64,000 bases of DNA from Elephas maximus indicus (GCF_024166365.1 NC_064837.1:77495553-77559552), one strand, 5' to 3'. Counted from the first letter of the stretch, positions 1 through 12,296 are shown. Program-made: numbers and translations. Notes: generated from the letters alone by a model not told the origin.

Positions 1-2832
1 CTAGAAACTAGTAAAAGTTGTTACTACCACAACGACAGTGAAACATGCAGGTAAGATTAAATCATGATTTTTTTTAAGTAAACTTTTTTTCAATCTTTTG
101 AAAAAGTTTGTAATTTATAATATGGTAGAGATGTCATTTGCTTACCAATAATTTTTTACTAAGTAAAACATATCCTTCAAGTACGTCCCATAACAGAGTA
201 TTTAGAGTATTTGGGAAGTCATTGAAAAATTACAAAAATTCTTGTACCTTCCTGACCATCGTTTTCACCTCAATACAAACAGCACATTATTTCCGATTTA
301 CATAGTACTTGTGTTGACTTTTAACATGGTAAATTAGGGATCAAGTTGAAAATAATTTAGAACTTACATGATTGAAGAGTGAGCTTGTTGGGTTTTGTGT
401 TGATTGACATTATTAGATTGTAATCTGTTATTTACTCATGGAGTCAAAGGTTCTGCTGAGCAATTCGATTTCCAAAGATTATCACGTAAAAAGTGTTCTT
501 GGAAATAGTGAAGCCAGTAACTCATGGTTCTGCGCGAGAGTAAAGAATTTGCCAACATAATCAACTTTTTTCCTTCTAAAACGGTGATTGTGCTGAAAAG
601 CAGAGCATATTCCTGGGCCTTTACTGGTGGGTACGCCATCTTCCCATATCCGAGCAAAGGTTATTATTTTTGAGTGGAAATCTTGCTTGGAGGATCAAGA
701 CACGGAGTACTACGGAAGTACATCTACTAATAAAAATTGTTGATTTAAAAAAAATTGCTCTGGGGCTTTATACCAAAAGAAGTCTTAAGTTGAGGCTTCT
801 GCCCCTTCCTGCAAATATCATCATGGGGCCAGCGGCCTCTGTGTTATGCACGCATTACAGGTGGTGGCTATAGAAGTTGACCGTATTAAGCCAGTCCAAA
901 TAATTGAATAATTAAGTTAAACTAACTTTTTCCCCTCCTTTTTTGGTGACTTGACTAATATTTATCAGCTGGGTTAAAATAAAACAGGGGAGGCAGTTTA
1001 AGACATCTTCCACTGTGGTCAGGTTGCCATGAGGGACAGATGAAAGTAAGCATTTACATCTTTGATTTCCTGGGAAACATTGGCCAGTCTCGACAAGCCC
1101 TTTCTAGTTAAGTGGATTCTCTCTTCACCTGATATTCTGATAGCACCCCTGGCCAGGTTCCTGGGTGCACCAATATTGAAAAGTCAAGTGATCTTCCAAG
1201 AGACAAGTGCTTTCAATCTGCAGAAGCAGGTGGATGGGATTTGGGGACCAGACTCTGACATCCCAAGTGATTATGATACTGAAACTATGATGCTGAAACA
1301 ATTCCAGGTCTATAAAAAAAGTGATGACACCTATATGTATACCCTATATTTTTTTATTACAAAAATATTGAAATAATCCATGAGTTATTCCACTCTGCAC
1401 CAACTATAAAAAAATACTATCAAAGTTTGACCGGCACTTTTAATGCAACAAAAAGCACCATGACAGGAGGACACAGAACAGAAAGCAGGGTGACTTTTAC
1501 TTGCTGTACGGAGGTATTTGAAACCCAGAAGCTTGTAAGAGTGCAACTTTACAAATAATTCAAATACGTACAAATTTGAGCTGGATATAGTGATAAGCCC
1601 TCAGTCAGTTCAGGAGAGAGTTCTCATAGCATATTTCACTGCATTTGTCTGCTCATACTTACTAAAATGTGTCCCAAAGCCTCTAAAAACACATCAGGTT
1701 GACCTTAGATTGGGGAAGAACGTCTGTACATAGTGGAGAACTTCATTGTTCATTCTTGCATCCGCTTCTGTGGCGCTCAGTCCATCTGGCTTCCATATCA
1801 GTCTTGCGGGTACTCAGTGTTTGGCACTAGAAAGGTATGGCAACGTTGTGGTCTCTTGTCACGCCTGCTTGCATTCCCACAGAGTCATGCATCCAGCATC
1901 CTGAACCAGACCCTGGTCCATCCTGCCGTCCTGCCTGTCATTCCAGTGGAGCCACCCCAGTGTAGAATCAGACTCTCCTTTTGCCTTTTTCCCACTTCTT
2001 CCCTTTGTATTTATTAAATTTCTGCAACTGAATACTGAATCATGATTATCATTTGTTTACATCACTAAGTTGGTGAGCTCCTTCTTCTTACTGAAAACCA
2101 TAAATGTGCTGCATAGGATTTCTGTCATAAAGGATGTTCCCAACGGAAAATGTAAAATAAAATATAAACCGTCAAATGTGTAGAAAACTAACCATTCACT
2201 CAATTCGAATACATATGTAAACACACTTGAGTGGACTGTCCATCGGGTAGGCTTTTCACACATGGTATTATTTCCTAATAAGAAAATGTTTTTATGAATT
2301 ATTTTCTAAGCAGTGCTATTTTTTTTTTTTCCTGGAGTCTTGAAGGTTATATTCTCTCTCTTTTTGTGTGTGTGCGTATGTGTTCCAGAGCTTTGCATCA
2401 AGAAAAATCACCAACGCTATTTTGACAGAAGACTGCTGTCATGTGTGTGTGTGTTTGTGTGTGTGCGACTGAATGTATCTTTATGTAAAGATCAGTTTAC
2501 TCTATCAAAACACCCTATGGATTTGAGGCAAATTTTCCATCATGACTACCCTCTGGTGGATGCGTTGAAAGACTGTGCAGAAGTTTGGTAACAACGAGGA
2601 GTCCTGTGCTGGGTTGCTCCTTCAGGTGGAGTAGCTGAGGCTCTTGGGGCTGCTGTTTGGACAGGAGGCCAACACCAGCTAGTCAGCTACAATGGATCAA
2701 ACCATAGTCATGATGATGGCTGGACTGAGAAGGTCACAGCTGCTTGCCCTACTCTAGGATGAAGTTCCATTATTGCCACAGCCCACTGTCAATCTTTCAC
2801 TGGACCCGGTGGCTCCTGCAAATTCTTCTGCT
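1..2832 (-). other. Probable 3'UTR and downstream flank of the XKR4-like gene
   Basis: This stretch follows the stop codon on the minus strand. It holds no convincing coding sequence and no recent SINE or L1 copy. GT-rich microsatellite patches lie near 2366-2380 and 2441-2466. Open frames at 1062-1376 and 1733-2017 on the plus strand look like chance: they match no family I recognise and lack domain features. How far the transcript extends cannot be decided from sequence alone. Confidence 0.5.
2010..2015 (-). terminator. Candidate polyadenylation signal AATAAA (XKR4-like 3'UTR)
   Basis: The plus-strand sequence tttatt reads AATAAA on the coding strand, about 820 bases past the stop codon. 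It is one of several A/T-rich candidates (another lies near 1347), and no downstream GT-rich element singles it out. Low confidence. Confidence 0.2.
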
Positions 2833-2835
2833 CTA

Positions 2836-3779
2836 TAAAGTAGTCTCATACTCCAACCGCTCCTGAATAAGGGCATCATCTTTGTACTGCAACCTCGGAG
2901 GAGACGGGGAATATTCGAAAGCTAAAATGGCCTTTCGGAGGCTTCGGTCCAAAACGTGCCTCTCCCATGCTGGATACCTATTCCTGAACAGGTCAATTTT
3001 AATGACTGATTCTTCAATCCGTGGGGGGCGAGAGGATGGCGTGGATGGGGCTGTCGGCCTCACCTGAAAGACAGGCACACACCCATCCCGCTCAGCAAAT
3101 TTCTGATCACGGTCACTGGCCACACTGCGGTTGTTGGAGATGGACCGTAGAGTGCTTGTGGCCACTTCTGGAGGCAGAGTGAAGGCAGCTGCTGGATCCT
3201 CACAAGCACAGCTCGGCGACTGCCCAAACCTGGGTCCATTGGGGTGAAAGAAGGCATAATACATCAGCATAAAAACAACGCCAGTTAAAAAGCTGCTGAA
3301 CACCACACACAGGGCGGGGATGGCAAACGCATCTGCAATCTGGGGAGCCTTGTAGAGGTACCAGAGGGCACTCAGGGCTGTGTTTTCCAGGAGGATCACG
3401 AAGTAGTAAATGAAGAGCCTGCAGCGTGTCCGACCTTCCTTGACATTGAACCAGCTGAAGATGTAGATTATCCCTACCACCATGTCAAACACAATCTCTT
3501 CCCATTTGGTGATACAGAATTCTGTCTCACAGTGGACGATCCAGAAGGTCATGATGCACCAGTGCAGGACGATGAAGATCCCAAAGTACAGCTGGAACAC
3601 TGAGGCAAAGAGAGCAAATGTGATGACTCTCGCCGCAATGGTGAAGAAGTGCCAGCAAAACTGGATGATGACGGCCATGTAGCTGATGGGCTTCTTGTCA
3701 TCGCGAGAGTCCCGGAGGGCCTTCTGGTAAGAAGCCAAGGCCCAAGCCAAAGACACAAGGGAGGCTGCCGCTGTGAAAC
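2836..3779 (-). CDS. XKR4: Terminal coding exon of XK-related protein, probably XKR4
   Basis: The exon encodes 314 residues plus two bases of a split codon. The stop is TAG at 2833-2835. Read on the minus strand, a pyrimidine-rich tract ending in 'cttttag' precedes the exon, so the acceptor AG is 3781-3780. The ten upstream in-frame residues beginning with Met are intronic. The protein shows about six hydrophobic segments: [17 protein letters not shown]; two in the stretch from SYMAVIIQF to [41 protein letters not shown]; and [20 protein letters not shown] cytosolic tail of about 120 residues follows and ends in EYETTL. XK-related proteins are multipass plasma-membrane proteins; several, including XKR4, are caspase-activated phosphatidylserine scramblases. 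The length equals the C-terminal half of a roughly 650-residue family member. The exon is fully open with no damage. XKR6 and XKR7 are the alternatives; from memory the tail fits XKR4 best. The family call is very secure, the paralogue less so. Confidence 0.82.
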
Positions 3780-3800
3780 CTAAAAGGCAAACAGGAAGAA
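3780..3800 (-). promoter_or_regulatory. 3' splice acceptor of the XKR4-like terminal exon
   Basis: On the minus strand a pyrimidine-rich tract ('ttcttcctgtttgccttttag') ends in AG at 3781-3780. The exon then opens in phase with a hydrophobic segment typical of the family. The split codon implies that one base comes from the preceding exon, which lies outside the window. Confidence 0.8.
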
Positions 3801-3809
3801 ATTCTGTCA

Positions 3810-5710
3810 AAAGTCAAATGTAATGGTGTCCCCAGAAAGTAAGCCAATTGGCATTGGGGGCTTTGGACAGGCTAGCTGTGACCTCAGAGAATAGTTATAC
3901 GTTTTTTGAGTTGTAACCAAACAAAGCACTCAAATGAGGATACCAGTATCTGTCCTCTGTGTGGTGCCAACGATACAGAGCTGTCACGGAGGTAATGGGA
4001 ATGCCCCTTGAAATCAACATGGGATCTGGAGAAGGCAGTGGAACTTTAATTGTGTGTATTTGGTGTGAATACACTAAGCAGGTGATTTTGATTAGTGGGT
4101 GGAAAAAAAAAAAAAAACCCAAAAAACAAAAACAGTGGACTGGGTTACAGAACAGAGTTTTTGTTTTAACTTTGCTACTTATTAAATGCGTGATCTTGGA
4201 TAATCATTTAAATGGTTGTCCTCATTTATAAAGTGGATGATCCCCAAGGTTCCTTGCCAGCCTTGAGATTCTGTGATTGAAAGGGATAAATAACCACAGG
4301 AATCTTGAGGGGCTGTCTGCTTTTAAGCAAGAATAAATGTGATTTATTCACAAAAGAAAAGGAGTCTATAACATGCTTACAATGTTTTTGGTGTTCTTGG
4401 TGTGCAGTTTGTTACCTAGTATCACCCAGTACTCTACCTACAGCTTTTGTCTGACCCCTCACTGTCCTTACTGCCTTGCCCTTAAAAAGGAATGCGTGCT
4501 CACTGCCATTCATCTTATCCTTTCTTAAATGAAAGGCTGCACTGAAATCACTTCTCAGCCACCCCTTCTCTGTATTATATTAACTCCATTTGTTTAGAGT
4601 TTCCTCTAAAATTATGATTCCCAATTTTTGAAATCATTTTTATTGCTCTCCTCTACACTTGCTCCAACTTCTGTGTCTCCAACATTGCATCCTAGGTCCA
4701 GACATGGACAGGTTCACCTAAAAACACACACGGCCTCCTTTAGGAGACAGCTTCTGAGGGGTTCACTTTGTCCCTGAGATTCAGTGTCCACATGCCTTGC
4801 AGCTGCTTCCTGAAGGGGCCATACAGAGACTTACCAAGGCGAAGAATGCTCTATTGTGTTCAGAGGTCCAGATCTACTCTAATCATCATCAGGGCACATG
4901 ACAGTCTTTCTCCCCCTTTGTAAATAATAGAAGCTGTGATGACTGCCAAGAGCTTATGATGGAATTGGCACTTTTATATTTCAGTAGGGAAAAGCCGTCA
5001 TTTTTTTATGAGGATTAAATGTTAATTTTTTTAAAAAATGACTTGTGGGAAAAGGCCTCGCTGATTGATAGAAAACATAAATCTCAGTCATCACTCTTCA
5101 CACATCCTCCGTGACTATGGTGAACTCCAAAAAAAGCCCAATTATTATAAAGGAAATCTTTTCCAACAGCCACTCATCATAGTAACTCCCAATAAAGCCA
5201 GCAGAACACCTGGGCATCTTGCATGGGATCTTCCATTTCTGGCTGGCCAGCACACAACTCTGTCATGACCACAAGTCCCAGGCACATTTCTAGATGATAA
5301 TATAATCCCTATGTGGCAGAAGACGGTTACATCAACTACAAAACAAATTCAGTAGTGAAATGAGAGGGAAGAAGGAAAACAAAAAAATGAAGGAAAAGGG
5401 GGAAGGATGGAAAGTAAAGGTGATGGAATTGTGACTGTGAACAACATTTATTATGAGCTTAGGATGTAAGAACAAAGGGCCGTGCCATTTTTATTTCAAC
5501 ACCTTTGTGTGGCATGGACCTCCCATGACCTAGCTCCCTGGATGTACCATTTGTACATGTGTAGCTTCTTCACTAGACTATTTTTTTTTTTAATGATTTT
5601 AGAGCTTTTTCTACAGAAGTCCCCTCCCCCTTTCAGGTGCAGGCATTGGCCTTTCAGATGCTGCTTCTCATAGCGCCATCTTCAGGAAGAGGTTCCGCAC
5701 TGTTGGCCAG
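3810..5710. other. Intronic sequence, largely unrecognised
   Basis: Apart from the MIR-like patch at about 4145-4290 and an A-run at 4103-4116, I recognise nothing here. No open frame resembles a protein family, and no recent repeat is visible. Confidence 0.4.
4145..4290 (+). repeat. MIR-type ancient SINE
   Basis: Degenerate MIR-like features are present in order: 'gatcttggataatcattta' resembles the 'ttgggcaagtcacttaa' core, followed by 'cctcatttataaagtgg'. The end 'ttccagcc...gattctgtgattg' is typical of MIR relatives. Edges are approximate. Confidence 0.5.
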
Positions 5711-5875
5711 AAACCAAAACCAAATTTATTGCCCTTAAGTGGTCTATGACTCACAGCAGCACTATAGGACACAGTAGAACTCTCCCATAGGGTTTCCAAG
5801 GAGTAGCTGATGGATTCAAATTGCTGACCTTTTGGCTAGGAGCCAAGCTCTTAATCACTGTGCCACCAGGGCTCC
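5711..5875 (-). mobile_element. Afrotherian tRNA-derived SINE, antisense
   Basis: The full-length element reads on the minus strand from the tRNA-like head 'ggagccctggtggc' (plus-strand 5875) to the oligo-A/C tail at 5711 ('aaaccaaaaccaaat'). The middle carries the family block 'gtagaactctcccatagggt'. It is moderately diverged. Confidence 0.88.
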
Positions 5876-5960
5876 ACATTGTCAGCCAGATTTGTGCAAA
5901 CAAGAGAAACAGCCAGCTTGACTTGATCAGGGTAGTCAGAACAGCTATACCAATTTGTAC

Positions 5961-6130
5961 AAACCAAAAAAAAACCAAACCCGCTGCCATCAAATTGATT
6001 CCAACTCACAGCGACCCTTTAGGACAGGGTAGAACTGCCCCATAGGGTTTCCAAGGAGCAGCTGGTGGATTCGAACTGCTAACCTTTTGGTTAGCAGCCA
6101 AACTGTTAAGTACTACACAACCAGGGCTCC
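5961..6130 (-). mobile_element. Afrotherian tRNA-derived SINE, antisense
   Basis: This is a second copy of the same SINE type, 85 bases from the first and in the same orientation. The tail 'aaaccaaaaaaaaaccaaacc' is at its left edge and the head 'ccagggctcc' at its right. The two are separate insertions; the spacer between them is not SINE-like. Confidence 0.88.
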
Positions 6131-6506
6131 TCCAGTTTATACAGGAAGATGCTACTTAAGACTCTTTTTCAAAGCAGTGAAAAAATAGTAAAAAACTTCA
6201 AGTGCACATTGTTGTTAGGTTTAAAAAATTAAAACATTAGCCTTGTACAAATTGCCCATTAATCTTTCCCCTTTCTACTGCATGTGCTAAGAGTGATTCA
6301 GCCCATCTTTGACACTCCGGAAACTTGTTAAGACAATATTCTGGAAGTAAAACATGAGTTTCCATCAGTTTTGCTTTCTATGTATCTTACAATTAAAAAA
6401 ATCTTTACTAAAGGAAATTTCACATCCATCATGCCCCTTCCCTTTATGAATTTCTTTTGCTTTTGGAATGATTAGAATAAATGATAGTTTGCTTCTTGAC
6501 CTATTT
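6131..6506. other. Unrecognised A/T-rich intron sequence
   Basis: There is no open frame of note and no recent repeat. It ends at the left TSD of the L1 insertion at 6507. Confidence 0.4.
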
Positions 6507-6520
6507 AGCAATTAATTTTT

Positions 6521-7520
6521 TTAATTAACTTTCATTGAGCTTCAAGTGAACGTTTACAAATCAACTCAGACTGTCACATATAAGTTTATATACACCTTAC
6601 TCCGTACTCCCACTTGCTCTCCCCCAATGAGTCAGCCCTTCCAGTCTCTCCTTTCCTGACAATTTTGCCAGTTTCCAACTCTCTCTATCCTCCCATCCCC
6701 GCTCCAGACAGGAGAAGCCAACACAGTCTCAAGTGTCCACCTGATATAATTAGCTCACTCTTCATCAGCATCTCTCTCCTACCCACTGTCCAGTCCCTTT
6801 CATGTCTGAGGAGTTGTCTTCGGGAATGGTTCCTGTCCTGGGCCAACAGAAGGTTTGGGGACCATGACCGCCGGGATTCCTCTAGTCTCAGTCAGACCAT
6901 TAAGTATGGTCTTTTTGTGAGAATTTGGGGTCTGCATTATCCCACTGATCTCCTGCTCCCTTAGGGGTTCTCTATTGTGCTCCCTGTCAGGGCAGTCGTC
7001 GATTGTGGCTGGGCACCAACTAGTTCTTCTGGTCTCAGGATGATGTAGGTCTCTGGTTCATGTGGCCCTTTCTGTCTCTTGGGCTCTTAGTTATCGTGTG
7101 ACCTTGGTGTTCTTCATTCTCCTTTGATCCAGGTGGGTTGAGACCAATAGATGCATCTTAGATGGCCACTTGTTAGCATTTAAGACCCCAGACACCACAT
7201 TTCAAAGTGGGATGCAGAATGTTTTCACAATAGAATTATTTGGCCAATTGACTTAGAAGTCCCCTTAAACCATGGTCCCCAAACCCCCGCCCTTGCTCCG
7301 CTGACCTTTGAAGCATTCATTTTATCCCGGAAACTTCTTTGCTTTTGGTCCAGTCCAGTTGAGCTGACCTTCCATGTATTGAGTATTGTCCTTCCCTTCA
7401 CCTGAAGCCGTTCTTATCTACTAATTAATCAGTATAAAACCCTCTCCCACCCTCCCTCCCTCCCCCCCTCGTAACCACAAAAGTATGTGTTCTTCTCAGT
7501 TTATACTATTTCTCAAGATC
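6521..7520 (-). repeat. L1 3'UTR of the 6.5-10.2 kb element
   Basis: This non-coding 3' end is shared with the copy ending at 28553 and the fragment at 54073-54850. On the antisense (plus) strand it carries an open frame at 6614-6964 that recurs in all three copies; see the findings. Confidence 0.85.
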
Positions 7521-10208
7521 TTATAATAGTGGTCTTATACAATATTTGTCCTTTTGCCTCTGACTAATTTCGCTCAGCATAATGCCTTCCAGGTTCCTCC
7601 ATGTTATGAAATGTTTCACAGAATCGTCACTATTCTTTATCGATGCGTAGTATTCCATTGTGTGAATATACCACAATTTATTTACCCATTCATCCGTTGA
7701 TGGACACCTTGGTTGCTTCCAGCTTTTTGCTATTGTAAACAGAGCTGCAATAAACATGGGTGTGCATATATCTGTTTGTATGAAGGCTCTTGTATCTCTA
7801 GTGTATATTCCGAGGAGTGGGATTTCTGGGTTGTATGGTAGTTCTATTTCTAACTGTTTAAGATAACGCCAGATGGATTTCCAAAGTGGTTGTACCATTT
7901 TACATTCCCACCAGCAGTGTATAAGAGTTCCAATCTCTCCACAGCCTCTCCAACATTTATCATTTTGTGTTTTTTGGATTAATGCCAGCCTTGTTGGAGT
8001 GAGATGGAATCTCATCGTAGTTTTAATTTGCATTTCTCTAATGGCTAATGATCGAGAGCATTTTCTCATGTATCTGTTAGCTGCCTGAATATCTTCTTTA
8101 GTGAAGTGTGTGTTCATATCCTTTGCCCACTTCTTGATTGGGTTGTTTGTCTTTTTGTGGTTGAGTTTTGACAGAATCATATAGATTTTAGAGACCAGGT
8201 GCTGGTCGGAGATGTCATAGCTGAAAATTCTTTCCCAGTCTGTAGGTGGTCTTTTTACTCTTTTGGTGAAGTCTTTAGATGAGCATAGGTGTTTGATTTT
8301 TAGGAGCTCCCAGTTATCTGGTTTCTCTTCGTCATTTTTGGTAATGTTTTGTATTCTGTTTATGCCTTGTATTAGGGCTCCTAAGGTTGTCCCTATTTTT
8401 TCTTTCATGATCTTTATCGTTTTAGTCTTTATGTTTAGGTCTTTGATCCACTTGGAGTTAGTTTTTGTGCATGATATGAGGTATGGATCCTGTTTCATTT
8501 TTTTGCAAATGGATATCCAGTTATGCTGGCACCATTTGTTGAAAAGACAATCTTTTCCCCAATTAACTGACACTGGGCCTTTGTCAAATATCAGCTGCTC
8601 ATATGTGGATGGATTTATATCTGGGTTCTCAATTCTGTTCCACTGGTCTATGTGCCTGTTGTTGTACCAGTACCAGGCTGTTTTGACTACTGTGGCTGTA
8701 TAATAGCTTCTGAAATCAGGTAGAGTGAGGCCTCCCACTTTCTTCTTCTTTTTCAGTAATGCTTTGCTTATCCGAGGGTTCTTTCCCTGCCATATGAAGT
8801 TGGTGATTTGCTCCTCTATCAAATTAAAAAATGACATTGGAATTTGGATCAGAAGTGCATTGTATGTATAGATGGGTTTTGGTAGAATAGACATTTTTAC
8901 TATGTTAAGTCTTCCTATCCATGAGCAAGGTATGTTTTTCCACTTAAGTATGTCCTTTTTTAATTTCTTGTAGTAGTGCTTTGTAGTTTTCCTTGTATAG
9001 GTCTTTTACATCTTTGGTAAGATTTATTCCTAAGTATTTTATCTTCTTGGGGGCTACTGTGAATGGTATTGATTTGGCTATTTCCTCTTCGATGTTCTTT
9101 TTGTTGATGTAGAGGAATCCAAGTGATTTTTGTATGTTTATCTTATAACCTGAGACTCTGCCAAACTCTTCTATTAGTTTCAGTAGTTTTCTGGAGGATT
9201 CCTTAGGGTTTTCTGTGTATAAGATCATGTCATCTGCAAATAGAGATAATTTTACTTCCTCCTTGCCAATCCAGATGCCCTTTATTTCTTTGTCTAGCCT
9301 AATTGCTCTGGCTAGGACCTCTAGCACAACGTTGAATAAGGGCGGTGATAAAGGGCATCCTTGTCTGGTTCCCGTTCTCAAGGGAAATGCTTTCAGGCTG
9401 TCTCCATTTAGAATGATGTTGGCTGTTGGCTTTGTATAGATGCCCTTTATTATGTTGAGGAATTTTCCTTCAATTCCTATTTTGCTGAGAGTTTTTATCA
9501 TGAATGGGTGTTGGACTTTGTCAAATGCCTTTTCTGCATCAATTGATAAGATCATGTGGTTTTTGTCTTTTGTTTTATTTATATGGTGGATTACATTAAT
9601 GGTTTTTCTGATATTAAACCAGCCTTGCATACCTGGTATAAATCCCACTTAGTCATGGTGAATTATTTTTTTGATATGTTGTTGAATTCTATTGGCTAGA
9701 ATTTTGTTGAGGATTTTTGCATCTATGTTCATGAGGGATATAGGTCTGTAATTTTCTTTTTTTGTGATGTCTTTACCTGGTTTTGGTAACAGGGAAATGG
9801 TGGCTTCATAGAATGAGTTAGGTGGTATTCCGTCATTTTCTATGCTTTGAAATACCTTTAGTAGTAGTGGTGTTAACTCTTCTCTGAAAGTTTGGTAGAA
9901 CTCTGCAGTATAGCCATCCGGGCCAGGGCTTTTTTTTGTTGGGAGTGTTTTGATTACCGTTTCAATCTCTTTTTTTGTTATGGGTCTATTTAGTTGTTCT
10001 ACTTCTGATTGTGTTAGTTTAGGTAGGTAGTGTTTTTCCAGGAATTCATCCATTTCTTCTAGGTTTGCAAATTTGTTAGAATACAATTTTTCGTAATAAT
10101 CTGATATGATTCTTTTAATTTCAGTTGGGTCTGTTGTGATGTGGCCCTTCTCATTTCTTATTCGGGTTATTTGTTTCCTTTCCTGTATTTCTTTAGTCAG
10201 TCTAGCCA
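7521..10208 (-). pseudogene. L1 ORF2 reverse transcriptase, truncated and lightly damaged
   Basis: The coding remnant runs from just before the RT domain to the natural ORF2 stop at 7521. The RT active-site motif FADDMILY is intact (about 9222-9245). The C-terminal cysteine motif CX3CX7HX4C is also intact (CWRGC ... HCWWEC). I see two lesions. One is an in-frame TAA near 9649-9651, in 'HHD*VGFIPG', where relatives have Gln; a single C-to-T change explains it. The other is a one-base insertion near 8950-8958, where 'KKGH' shifts out of the expected 'KKD..KWKN' frame. Three open segments result: 9649-10209, 8944-9648 and 7521-8894. The endonuclease domain is absent, so this copy cannot mobilise itself. 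Confidence 0.9.
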
Positions 10209-10222
10209 AGCAATTAATTTTT

Positions 10223-11518
10223 GCAAGACAAATACATGCCTGAATTGAAAATATGGGACCATTTTAGAGTTAAATAAGTCCCTCAGCCCTCCTCATTACA
10301 AATTTACACCTGCCGTGAAGCGCAGCGTTCTTTTGCTCTTTGAGCAAATAACCCCAGCTCATTTATTTTGAATTCCTAGCCAGAATCCTTCTGCAAGCCC
10401 CGGAATTATCACTGAAGCATAATTCCCCTGTGTTTCTGACACACAGCGGCATGCTGCTGGAACACAGGACTCTGAGCTTGCCTTAGCTAAGATACATGTT
10501 TCAGGTTTTTATTTGAAAATCATTTCAAACTTCTTTAAAAAAGTTGGAAGAATAAAAATAGTACACAAAGCACCTGTGTACCCTTTAACCAGAGTGTCAT
10601 TTTGCCTCATTTGTTCCATCTTTGCTTTCTTTCCCTTTCTCTCTCTTTGTCTCTCCAGCAATTGAGAGTAAGTGGCAAGCATCATGGCCCTTTACCCTAA
10701 AATACATCAGTGTCTATTTCCTATGAATAAGGATATCGTCTTACATAACCACAGTGAAGTTGTCAACTTCAGAAGATTTAACCTAGATACAATACTTTTT
10801 CTAATTCACCATCAACGTTTCGATTTCATCAATTGACCCAATAATATCCTTTACAGAATTTTTCCCTCTGGTACAGGACCCAGTCTAGAATCAGGTATTA
10901 CATTCAGTTGTCAAATCTCCTACATTTCTTTAATCTGGAACATTTCCACAGACTTTCTTTACCTTTTATGACATAGACCTTTTTTTTGAAGACCATATTA
11001 CCTCAAAAAAAAAAAAAAAAAAGTACAGTATGTTCTTCTTTTGTGTTTTCCTGCTGTGTCCTCATAGTTAGATTCAGGTTATGCATTCAGGGTGGACTAT
11101 TACATAAGTGATGTTGGACAATATTTTTTCCACACCATTAAAATACTAAAAATAGGGATTCCTTCAATAGTCTGAGGAAACACATAACGTGTCTGTCAGT
11201 ATTTTCTTTCAAGATAATGGACAGCATATCACCGATGGAAACTTTAAAGACCAAGCTACAAAAGCAGCTATGGGGGACTAAATGGAATTATGTTATTTAT
11301 TAAAATGTTAGAGTAGATGATAAGACCTCAGAGCTTACCAAGTGTAACTATCTAATTTTACAGAAAACAAACAGTCTGTCTTTGAGGTTAAATGCTCTAT
11401 CTTCTCTTCTTCCTGCCTCCCTCTTGCCTTAGATGAAAACTCTCCTTCTACTGCAAATCTAACCCTTCTGCTTCCTTGAGGATGGACACTACCAATTACC
11501 CCTGCCCTCTCTGTATTC
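10223..11518. other. Intron sequence with possible ancient LINE-like remnant
   Basis: About 10500-11200 has the style of an old, heavily decayed interspersed repeat ('atcatttcaaacttcttt', 'ctcatttgttccatctttg', 'tttccctctggtacaggacc'), but I cannot name the family. A short similar start appears near 14690 ('aatttcaaacatac'). An A-run occupies 11005-11023. No coding potential is seen. Confidence 0.3.
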
Positions 11519-11658
11519 GGAGCCCTGATGGCCAGTTGTTAAGCGTTCAACCACTAACCAAAAGATCAGCAGTTTGAATCCTTGGAAACCCTGTGGAGCA
11601 GTTCTAATCTGCCCTATAGGGCCACTATGAGTCAGAATCAACTCAACAGCAATGGGTT
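11519..11658 (+). mobile_element. Afrotherian tRNA-derived SINE
   Basis: The head 'ggagccctgatggcc' and the tail 'ctatgagtcagaatcaactc' are present. The short segment between the B-box region and 'cttggaaaccctgtgg' (normally 'caccagccgct') is deleted. It is diverged. Confidence 0.85.
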
Positions 11659-12130
11659 CTACGTATTCAGGCTCTTTCTGTCCAAGATCTCCTTGCCTGG
11701 GGCTTACAAACATGTAACAAGTCTCTTCTATCCCAAGAAACACTCTTCACTTGATTTTCTCTCTCCTCTTCTTTATTTAATGGGCCTTGTCTCTTTCCTG
11801 ATTTTCTTCCTATTTTTGGTTTCCTAATTTTCATCTGCTTGTCTTTGAGATATTGTTACTTCTTAGGATGTTCCCCTTGGTCCTCTCCCCTCCTCAATGT
11901 CTCTCTGGGTAAGTCCACACACTCCCCAGGTTTGAACAACCTTTTCCAACTCATCAGCCAGCAAATCCATCTCAACTACGAGCCTTTTCTGAGCTGCAGA
12001 GCTGCGTGTGGGATAATGGCCTACCACCTAGGTGTGCATAATGCACACATGGTTGGATACACGGAAGCAATCCGATTCTGTCTTGGAAAGAACACAATTT
12101 TCTTCCTTTATCCCCCCTCCTCCGTAGATG

Positions 12131-12296
12131 GAAACCCTGGTGGTGTAGTGGTTAAGAACTATGGCTGCTAACCAAGAGGTCGGTAGTTCGAATCCTCCAG
12201 GTGCTCCTTGGAAACTCTATGGGGGCAGTTCTACTCTGTCCTACAGGGTTGCTATGAGTCGGGATCGACTCGATGGTAGTGGGTTTTGGTTTTTGG
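12131..12296 (+). mobile_element. Afrotherian tRNA-derived SINE, 'gaaaccctgg' subtype
   Basis: This is a full-length copy beginning 'gaaaccctggtggtgtagtg' and using 'ccaggtgctcc' rather than 'ccagccgctcc', which marks a second subtype. The B box 'agttcgaatcc' and the tail 'gagtcgggatcgactcgatg' are well preserved, followed by 'gggttttggttttt'. Confidence 0.92.

Larger units (their letters stand above)
6507..10222 (-). mobile_element. 5'-truncated young L1, antisense, with 14-bp TSD
   Basis: The direct repeat agcaattaattttt lies at 6507-6520 and 10209-10222 and brackets the element exactly. The insertion (6521-10208, about 3.7 kb) has a 3'UTR of roughly 1 kb at its left and ORF2 coding from 7521 rightwards on the minus strand. 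ORF1, the 5'UTR and the endonuclease domain are missing, so reverse transcription stopped just before the RT domain. The perfect TSD and small number of coding lesions suggest a fairly recent insertion. Confidence 0.93.

Noticed and set aside
1062-1376. 104-residue plus-strand frame near the 3'UTR
   Set aside because: Opposite to the gene's strand, no recognisable domain, and it ends in low-complexity sequence.
8263-8703. 146-residue plus-strand frame
   Set aside because: It lies antisense to L1 ORF2 and mirrors its coding sequence; no independent evidence for a gene.
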